This document shows, piece after piece, positions 48,440-56,167 of a stretch of 56,167 nucleotides of DNA. The number at the start of each line of letters is the position of its first letter. Positions within the stretch are counted from its first letter, which is position 1. The stretch is from the NCBI GenBank assembly GCA_001632435.1, contig KV424095.1:1-56167 (forward strand). The letters run 5' to 3'. A program made the position numbers and the translations under genes. Below the pieces are notes generated by a model. It had not been told where the DNA came from. It saw only the letters and a program-made list of their open reading frames with translations, and did no database searches. The stretch comes from Calocera cornea HHB12733 (Eukaryota; Basidiomycota; Dacrymycetes; Dacrymycetales; Dacrymycetaceae).

Positions 48440-49063
48440 ATGCAACTGTTGGCGTATTGCACCCTGCCTTTCCGATACCTACACCGCTGGCTGTGGTATC
48501 CCCCACGTCCTACACCCGATCTGTCTCTGGAGCTGGCTCCAATTGCGGAGGGCGGCAACATCCCAATGGCGTTGATCGCCCCACGCCCCATGGACGGGAA
48601 CATCGAGCTTTACGAGAATCCGCTCTCGTCACGCACGGAATATAGGCTCCTGGTCTCGCTCTCTCCCGGATCCTACGCATCCACGTCAGGGAAAAGTGTT
48701 CTCTCGCTCCGAACTCGCAGGGGGTCCGGGGGCGATGTACCGCTGACGGCTTTGGCACTATACTACATGCTTCGGCCATCGATTACCCTTCTCCCTGGGC
48801 ACGGCGCCGAGTATACCCTGCACTGTATTCCGCTCCCGGAATCCGGTATACCGCGTTATGTTGTGACCGGACCACTCACACGGATAACGGTGTGGAACCT
48901 GGCCGTAGAGCGGGATCCGTTGGGCCATGCGCTCGAATGGGTCGTGACGGTCAACGGTTCCCGTCCGAAGAGGTGGACCTATAGGGAGGCTACTCTGAAC
49001 GTCGAGGGTTTTGAAGCAGATCTTAATGGCATGGTTACTATTGTTCTAACTGCGAGCTACTAG
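48440..49063 (+). CDS. Small protein of the same unrecognised family (cluster member 3), 207 aa
   Basis: Single exon. The family domain spans about residues 50-205: DGNIEL, LSPGSYASTSG, AEYTLHC, GPLTRITV, VTVNG and FEADLNGMVTI, matching member 4 and the two secreted members. The N-terminal ~30 residues are aromatic and basic (MQLLAYCTLPFRYLHRWLWY) and are not a typical signal peptide; they may be a signal anchor or the protein may be cytosolic. It has far fewer N-glycosylation motifs than members 1 and 2. Same length as member 4. Possibly intron loss in this sub-pair. Confidence 0.78.
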   Translation: MQLLAYCTLPFRYLHRWLWYPPRPTPDLSLELAPIAEGGNIPMALIAPRPMDGNIELYENPLSSRTEYRLLVSLSPGSYASTSGKSVLSLRTRRGSGGDVPLTALALYYMLRPSITLLPGHGAEYTLHCIPLPESGIPRYVVTGPLTRITVWNLAVERDPLGHALEWVVTVNGSRPKRWTYREATLNVEGFEADLNGMVTIVLTASY

Positions 49064-49653
49064 TGTTGGGCTGTTTGCGTTGTTTCTAAACCATTGTACA
49101 ATTTAGACTTCACTTCTACCAAATTTTCACTTACGACTTAGACTGAGTTACGTCTGTTAACGACGCTTTTATTTATTGTCACCTCCGATGTCCAGGATAT
49201 CGAGCAATGTCCTCTCCGCTGACAACGCGCATTAATCGTCATTTTCAGCTGCCTTGGTCCCAAATCCGTCAATCCACCGGCTATCTAGGCGCAATCTTGT
49301 TATCGAACACTGAGGATTGCATATCAGGCACGCATTGACGTGGCATCACGTGACCGCTGCGCATAGACGCTCGTCCTTTCCCGGGCGCCTGCCAGCGCTG
49401 CCAGCACAACGCTCGCAGCCTGGACTATGCTGTTTTCACTACACGCTAGTGGGCGCCTATGCCCCTCACAACAGCGAATTCCCGAGTTGCTAGCCCGAGC
49501 ATATCTTACTAACGGTGCGATGGAATCGCCGAATTTCATCTGGCTATCGTTGCCACCAGGTCCAGGAGGCGAGAGGAGCATGATATGTTCTGGCTACTAC
49601 ACAGGAAAACCGTACAAGCCTAGTTAAATGATACCCTATGTCCACTCTTGAGT
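49064..49653. other. Convergent 3' spacer between cluster members 3 and 4
   Basis: Nothing beyond expected polyadenylation sequence; AT-rich near 49.1-49.2 kb. Confidence 0.5.
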
Positions 49654-50277
49654 CTAAGCGGCGGTCAAAGTGATCGTAACCAATCCGTTCAGGTCAACCG
49701 CAAACCCATCCGCGATAAACGGACCGTCCGGGGAATGCCACGAATGAGCCGATGTGCCCTCGACTGTGGCGGTCCAAATCAGTGGCGTGCCATACGGCGT
49801 TTCGTGGGGCAGGTTGTTAACCACCACCGAGGTGAGAGGCTGTTGTATTCGGTAGCCCATGTTCCGACCCGCAGGCTGGACAGGAACGGAATGTAGGTAG
49901 TGCACTGCTCCTTTACCAGGGCAAGGTGTTACGGCGGAGCGGATGGTGAAGTGTAATGTCACGGAGCGAGAGGACGTCCGTTGTTTAGGCAAAGGAGGTG
50001 GCAGGGTAACGCGGCCTGCAGTAGATTCCCAGTCGCTCGGCAAGAGGGAAGCGATGAGCTTGAAGGAGGAGCTGTCTGGGCTCCGTCGCAGCTCGATAGT
50101 GCCGTCTGGAGGTGGAGGAAGCGCGGAACAGTCCACGAGGTCGATTATAGGGTTCTCGTCGTGTCTCCAGGGTATTAGGGTAGCGGTATCGATGAACCAG
50201 CGTAGCCTATGGCGCATGCCTTGCCAGAAGCAGCGAAGCGAATTCGGTGTTCCGCGTATCGTCCAGTTTTGAGGCAT
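49654..50277 (-). CDS. Small protein of the same unrecognised family (cluster member 4), 207 aa
   Basis: Single exon on the minus strand; ATG at 50277 with TATAAAT near 50340-50348 on the same strand. The frame is open further upstream, but the TATA position favours this Met. Family landmarks: DGTIEL, LLPSDWESTAG, VHYLHS, PLTSVVV, TATVEG, FAVDLNGLVTIT. It shares the 207-residue length, the single-exon structure and the arrangement of member 3, in opposite orientation. There is no clear signal peptide. Confidence 0.78.
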   Translation of the reverse strand: MPQNWTIRGTPNSLRCFWQGMRHRLRWFIDTATLIPWRHDENPIIDLVDCSALPPPPDGTIELRRSPDSSSFKLIASLLPSDWESTAGRVTLPPPLPKQRTSSRSVTLHFTIRSAVTPCPGKGAVHYLHSVPVQPAGRNMGYRIQQPLTSVVVNNLPHETPYGTPLIWTATVEGTSAHSWHSPDGPFIADGFAVDLNGLVTITLTAA

Positions 50278-51867
50278 GGTGGGCGAGTGGCAATGTCGTT
50301 CTAGTTGTGTCCCTCCTGAAGTGAAATTGTGGGCGAATGATTTATAGTATACCGCACGGCGGAAATGCCGATAAAATACTGTAAGATGATTGGTCAGCGA
50401 GTGCAGTGCAAGTCGACCGAGGTGGGCAAACAACTTGACTTCGAGGTCAAGCGCGTCCATAGCGTGACATGGTAATAGGGTGCTCCAAACTCCGATATTC
50501 TTCAACCGCACTTTACAGCTGTTATGAGAGCATAATCGACTATTCAGCTTGGTATATCTGCCCTCGTGGCTGCAATAGCGTGCGCCCACAGCCTTCCAGT
50601 AATACGCAGTCAGCGAAGGCGATGGCCAGCTCCGGGATAACCTGACCTCTCGGTGAGCATGCTCGAGCGGTGTTTGTCCCGGTTGTGGTCCGGATAGTCC
50701 ACATGGCCCGTCAACATCGGACCGTCAACATCATGGAGTCATTGTCATCCCGCGGTATTTTCGACTGGCTTACCATGTGTGTAAGCTGATCTTGTGTGGC
50801 CTAGCGCGGATCCGTAAGCAGGCTCCGAGATGTCGGGCAGAGTACGCCGATATCGGCTCACCAGCCATATGGCTGAATAGCCAAGATCCTTGCGCTACAG
50901 AGCGAGAACTCTCCAGAGCCTACCAAGACGGCGTGTTAAACGGGTCAGAGAGATACTTCGTGGTAATTAGACAGTAAGAAATTGCTCGGTCTGCGGTTGG
51001 CCGCTTGTTCTGGTTGCGCCCTTACGGCCTGAGTTGATGACCGATCATTGGTGATCACTGTATAACAAGCGGAAGCCGACGAGCTGCCATCTTGGTTTAC
51101 CCCAGTGGTGTCGGGCCCTAGAAAGAAGCATTGTTCCGACCGCGTAAACAGCTCGATAATGAGTGATGGAAGGTAGACGTTGCCTGGAATGCGGCGGACG
51201 CCGAATGACCGGCCGACCCCGTTGGGAGAAGCACATGCAACTGCACCGCCACCGGACCTGCTCTCCTCGCGCTCCTCGTGCCGGCGGCACGTCTGCTGCG
51301 ACAATCGGGACGGAATAATTTGCAGTATACCTCCGGGTCCCTGAGCACAGTGCGATACTAATTTAGCGTGCGGATACAAAATCAGATATACACTTTCCTA
51401 CACCAATTAAGCTTTTCCGTATACCTCCACTCCGGGGACATAACTTACAGTATACCTCCGGACATACTTCTCCCTGCCAATCTGCACTCCATTAGTTCAA
51501 CAAGCTCCTTCCATAAATATAAACCTTCTACCTAAGATCAATATAAGTAATTTTTATTAGAAGGTAAATATACTTCTATAGTGGCTTCACTTCCCAATAC
51601 CTCACAGCTCTGCCTCGGATACATTGTGTGGCAGTGCTGAGGTCTGGGCGAACCCCTGGTTAGCACTGCCACCTACGCCGGCACCCACGCTATCCGCCAT
51701 TACTGTTGCCTCTCTCCACTCATAAGCATTGGGACGGGACAGTGAAACCTCTGTATCGAGGTGAAGCTGTTCAAGCGCCCTATCCAGCCTTCTATCTACT
51801 CTCCATATCCGTGTTCACGGCGCTCCTCGTCAATCCGCAACCCACGTCGCCAAACTCTCCCCTCGTC
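50278..51867. other. Gene-poor region with repeated GTATACCTCC motif
   Basis: No supported gene over about 1.6 kb. GTATACCTCC occurs at 51325, 51419 and 51450, the only notable structure. AT-rich around 51.4-51.6 kb. It ends in the promoter of the gene at 51868. Confidence 0.45.
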
Positions 51868-53938
51868 ATGCCTACCCGCACGTTCGAAAGTGGCTACCCA
51901 TGGGCCTGTGGTCTCAAGGATGCCATCAAGCTTCCACCCCTGTGGTTCCCGATATTGGATATGGAGGGTGTCTGGAGACTTGCGCCCCAGTCCAGTCAGT
52001 CGTGGTTCCCGGCAGAAGGGGAAGCACAGGTGCGGATTATGCGTCCTAGCCACGCCATCTATCACACTGTGCCGTACCCGCCCGCGGCGGACCAATCAGT
52101 ACGTTTTACCTTCACTCATTCCCATCTTTCATGATTGCTCATCACCCCTACAGGTTGTCCTTCATTTCAACCCAGTCCATCGTGGCGACATTGAAGACAG
52201 GCTTGCAGATCCTAAAGTTCACGGAGGGAGCCGGGAGCCGTCTCTTGCTCCCCAGCGACTTGATACCACCACCCCGTGGCTGCAGTTCTCCACAAGCCAG
52301 ATGCCCGCATGCCAGAACTTCGAGTCCCTGCCGACCTACTACATCCACGACAGGGTCAGTGCCCTCCAAACAGATTGTGCACTCCACAATTCCCACCTCG
52401 AGGTCCTCGCCGGTCGTGGTCCCCACGACATCCCATTCCGTCCCAAGAGGAACCAGCTCTGCGTATGGGCCCGAAGCGACCAGGATCCGACTGTCTACCC
52501 ACAGGCATTCAATAAGGACTTTCCGCATCGTCCATATTGCCCTGCTCCTCCAGCGGACGCTTTCAATGCTTGGGTTTGGTGGGTGCCACTTCTCCAAAGA
52601 TGGTGCATACCGATCCACCCCGATCCACACGTCGCTCCATTGGGCTATACTGTTGCTCGCTTTCGAGTCCAACCAGCCCTTGTCCGCATGCTGGAAGAAG
52701 CTCACACATTCTGGCTTCGAGAAGCAACACAGGCTCGCGATCGTCACCCCCATGCACCACTCGTCCAGCTGTACACACCGCTCTCAGAGTGGAATTCCAC
52801 CTTCAATCATCCAATCCTTCATCGGCATCTACACTTCAATGTCCAACGTACAGCGTGGCTTCGCGCACAATGTCAAGTTCGCGACTTGATCGGTATCGCG
52901 AACTTCTTCAACACCATGAACGAAGTCGATCCCACTGCCCCAGACTCGTTCTCCTTCACCCTGGAACGATTGCCCCGCCTGGTGCAGAATTGGGTGGGTG
53001 TTCTCTACACCTCGGTAGCCGACAATGATGCCACCCTCTCTCAATACTACCTGCACGGTGTGCCTGTTCTCGAAGCCACGCATACGCCCCCGTCGGCGAC
53101 AAGCGAGAGTTCACCAGGTGCTGCAGTGAGAGATTTCGACTACACCAGTGCATGGATACGCGAACAAAAGCAGCACATCTTGGAGAAGAACAAGCACAAT
53201 CCTCTGGCCGCGCAGATTGTTCGTTGCAGCCTCACGACTGAGGCAGAAGCCTTATCCACGGTACGGAAGATCAATCGGGCACGTCAAGGGAAAAAGGAGC
53301 GGCTTAGGGAGAAGGCAGCAAAAAGCAAGCGACCAGTCGAGGAGGAGCCAGGGGAGGAGCTAGAGAACACCATCCAAGCAAAACACCAACGGCCCGCCAC
53401 AATATCTGCAACAACCACTGCTTTAATGCCCGCCGTACCCCCTCCTGCTCGCCACCGATATTCTTCCCAACTACCGCTCTTTGTTCCCCCGCAAGGCGAC
53501 CTCGCGCGTACGGCACAGACAACGATGAACCCAAGGTCAAAGGCACTCACACCGCGCGAGTGGTGCGCCAAGAAGCGCCAGGAGTTGTCTGAGCGAGGGA
53601 CGAACGTGTACACTGTCACTCTCACCCATGAAACTACAAGTAACTCACCCTTTCCATTTTCACCTCACCCGAGCGTCCTGTCGCCCTCTGAACGCATTTC
53701 GTCCATGTCTCCAATTCCACCGTGCCAACCCGGGCCACGACCCTCCACACCAGAACTTACTACGAGCATGGATTCAGCCGTACGGTCCCAAATAGAGCTC
53801 CTCAGCAACGTCATTCTCAAGAGTTGGGAGGAGGAGAAAGAGCAATATCAGGAGTGGGTCAAGGCCTTCCCCGTGGCGTTCACTCATGAAGGGTATCCTC
53901 CGGAAGCACCTTGGCTGCCTTACAAGCACCTCTTCTAG
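51868..53938 (+). CDS. Unrecognised Trp/His-rich protein with a basic region, 671 aa
   Basis: Exons 51868-52098 and 52154-53938. I do not recognise a named domain. The N-terminal ~450 residues look folded, rich in Trp, His and Pro (YPWACGLKDAI, LPPLWFPILDMEG, WVWWVPLLQRW, MLEEAHTFWLREA). This is followed by an acidic to basic transition and a strongly basic stretch (RKINRARQGKKERLREKAA, about 480-500) that could be a nuclear localisation signal. Next is a Pro/Ser-rich linker and a short Glu-rich helix near the C-terminus ending LPYKHLF. The start was set at the first ATG of the open frame. It may belong to an expanded Agaricomycete family; function unknown. Confidence 0.65.
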
Positions 53939-54384
53939 CTATGTTGTCATCACCATACCTCTATGATAATGTCATTCAAAGTTACAGCCTGCTGTCGCTC
54001 CCCAGTGGACCTCGCCTGCTCTCCCCGTCCGACTGCACTATGCGTCAAACCCCCTTCCTTCCTCCTCAACTTTATTTCTGCCCCAATATGTGACACATCC
54101 TCCTACGACTATTCCAAGCGCTTCCTAAAGTGCACTGTGTGTCCATATCACACCCACGCGAGCTGAACCTTTGCATCCTAAGCAGAACACGGCCTCTTTG
54201 CCTGATCCGAAGCCAGACGTCTAAAAGGAAATCCTCCAAACATCCTCTTTTGACTTCAAACTGAAGGCACGTTCTGGTATGGTATTCAACCCAATACCGC
54301 TTGACTATGCATTGCTACCCCTTTCATCGAAACACACTATTACATGCAGACATGTATCTACGGCATAAAGAAAAGTAACTTTGG
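53939..54384. other. Convergent 3' spacer
   Basis: Between convergent stop codons; no gene or repeat supported. Confidence 0.5.
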
Positions 54385-55192
54385 TTACACAACCCAGTCA
54401 ATGGCTCGCATCACATGAATGCGTGCAGTGAACCTCGGGTGTGGCGGCGGCCCCTGCGGAGGAACGCCCATATGGGACCTATCCAGATGCAAAGGCATGG
54501 GACCGAAAGGCCGTGGACACTCTGCACCGCCGATCCGGAAAGCCTGGGTCAGGTACATCTCGTCCAGGGGCATCATGTACACCAGGACGTCCTGGATACA
54601 GGCGGAGAAACAGCCGGCAGGTTCAACGAAACGCATGCTTCGAAGCACAGTGTAGAACAGTACCGGCCCACAGTCCGCCGCATACATCGATTTCTGGTCG
54701 CGCTCGAAATTGTACTCCCCCATACAGTTGATGATAGCACCGTACCATCCACCTAGACAGTCAAGTCAGTGATCTCCTTCTCCACTATGCAATGACGTGA
54801 CGCACGTGTGCTTGTCATCCCGTATCCATCCGGAGGGGCAGACTTCAGGGAACGTGTGTGGAAGTCGTACGCGATACCGTAGCGAGAGTATGGAAGCTGT
54901 AACAGCCACAAAGGGTGGCCCATTGCTACAGACAGTAATGCATGTCAGTTCCACACCAATATCACCACCACCAGCACTCACCCGGCAGTGCCATTGTTGT
55001 GTCAGTCAACAGGCAAGTGGGCGTGCTGACAAGGTGCACGAGCAACAGTGATCCCGCCTTATCTGCGCAGGGTTGTGTTGTACACGTGCCTTGCCAGCAC
55101 ATTGTTGCTCCACTCGGGAGAAGCATGCAGTTCAACCCGACAGAAGCAACTTTGCGCCCCTGTGTTCTATCAACCGGAGGGGATTGGGGCAT
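54385..55192 (-). CDS. Unrecognised protein, 232 aa, three exons
   Basis: Exons 5' to 3': 55192-54982, 54925-54806 and 54752-54385. The last two exons are the most convincing: LWLLQLPYSRYGIAYDFHTR and GWYGAIINCMGEYNFERDQK, then a Met/aromatic-rich stretch ending HVMRAIDWVV. A TATA-like tatata (minus strand) lies about 80 bp upstream of the ATG at 55192. A shorter start at an internal Met near 54997 is possible. No motif recognised; the aromatic-rich sequence resembles small fungal hypothetical proteins. Confidence 0.6.
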
Positions 55193-55340
55193 TGAAGGAA
55201 ATAATACGGTAAACGCATGGTGTCATTGAGGCGCACTGTCACGAACCACTGATACAGGTGTACATCCCTATATACGTATCCTTCCTTACACCCTGTTCAG
55301 CATCTCAATCGAAGATACTATACAGAGTGGTGTCCGTGCG

Positions 55341-56167
55341 CTAGGCTCCCATACGACGACTATACATGCCGAAGAGTCGGTCCATTCCCACCTTCATTTC
55401 TTCGTGCGACCCATCTGAGTTGACGTGGTCGATGAGGAAGCTCGTCTTGCTCGATCGAGAGGCACGATCCCACTCTGTGATGCGACTCCTAAGTGTGAAT
55501 TGAGCCACTTGGCCGGAGAGGTCGTAATAGGTGATGGGTCCGAGGTCGAAGATCTCCGCTATCGTGTCAGCGTCGGGATCCCCCACGCTGAAGGCGCATC
55601 ACACCCATCAGACTCTTCCAAATCAAGCATGTGAGAAACACAGTGAACTCACGCTTCCCAGCCAAGGTCATCTGCAGGCGCCCGAAGGCGACCGTTGGCC
55701 CCCGTAGGGATGCTGAATCAAGCCCCATATTCAGATGCCTAATCTTACGTGTGGTTTCAGTGGCTCACCGAGTGCGTACGTATGCACGCAGAGCCTGTTG
55801 TCGGGTTGGATCGCAGTCGAACCAATCTTGCAGAAGACTTGTGATCGAGTACGTGTACAGATAACGATTGATCTCGCTGTATCAATGATTAGTCAATGTA
55901 AGTCACGCAGCTCAACGTCAGCGGCCCACCTGCGACATTCCGCCTCTTCAGTGCGCCCTGGGGCCCAAAGCCTCTCTTCTGCCTTGATCATCTTGTAGAG
56001 GTCCTGCATCCTCTGATATACGAAGGCCCAATCGCCCCTCCGCGTCGCATCCCATTCGAACCTCTGTGCGTCCGCGTACCACTGGCTCTGGCGTCTCGCG
56101 TACAAGTGCTCGGAAAGGCGATGTCTCCCCACATATGCCGCAAGCTCCTCCATCGCAGTGTGCCACT
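55341..56167 (-). CDS. Unrecognised protein, 5' end outside the window
   Basis: Exons 5' to 3': 56167 (partial)-55930, 55876-55769, 55712-55653 and 55587-55341, phases agreeing. The frame stays open to the window edge; the Met at 56153 may be the start or internal. Visible segments: an Arg/Trp-rich helix (RLSEHLYARRQSQWYADAQR), a DWFDCDPTRQQALRAYVRT segment, and a C-terminal YYDLSGQVAQFTLR region ending FGMYSRRMGA. No family recognised. It lies in tandem with the gene at 54385-55192 and may be functionally related, which is inference only. Confidence 0.6.

Overview
The window reads as nuclear DNA of a filamentous basidiomycete, most likely an Agaricomycete. Genes are compact and split by many 45-75 nt GT-AG introns with CTRAY-type branch sites. 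Codon use is GC-rich, intergenic spacers are short, and the gene content is fungal: GIN4/NIM1 kinase, RVB1, VPS11, IMP dehydrogenase, a GPI-anchored GH79 hydrolase and a CFEM-like surface protein. I rebuilt the exon models by hand from reading frames, splice sites and phase agreement. No RNA evidence was available, and I cannot name a species.

Layout. 0-4 kb: two tandem paralogous coiled-coil proteins with conserved intron positions; the second is shorter and diverged. 4.5-8.3 kb: a 1189-residue coiled-coil/disordered protein with SRAxS-type repeats, convergent with a GIN4-family kinase (8.7-12.2 kb, minus). 13.7-18.3 kb: a small methyltransferase, a microsomal-type epoxide hydrolase and an MFS sugar transporter. 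19.3-21.1 kb: RVB1, sharing a 725-bp divergent promoter region with a GPI-anchored protein that has two CFEM-like domains. 24.1-26.1 kb: a second MFS transporter, paralogous to the first but with nine exons instead of four. 27.2-28.0 kb: a GNAT acetyltransferase.

Repeat-rich block. 28.6-31.3 kb and 38-41 kb hold no convincing protein genes. They carry two diverged copies of one dispersed element in inverted orientation, each with a conserved CACGTG and TATATAAA promoter-like start and a tandem ~378-bp internal unit. This block also has a telomere-like tract and 7-bp and 14-bp minisatellites that share a core. Between the two copies lie IMP dehydrogenase, a short-chain dehydrogenase with 9-nt and 21-nt micro-exons, and a GPI-anchored GH79 hydrolase without a recognisable signal-peptide exon.

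41.1-50.3 kb: four divergent members of one unrecognised small-protein family, two with signal peptides and heavy N-glycosylation motifs and two without, placed on both sides of VPS11 (HOPS/CORVET). 51.9-56.2 kb: three unrecognised fungal proteins, the last running off the window. Most conserved genes are housekeeping and show no pathway clustering. The most novel material is the four-member small-protein cluster and the inverted repeat element.
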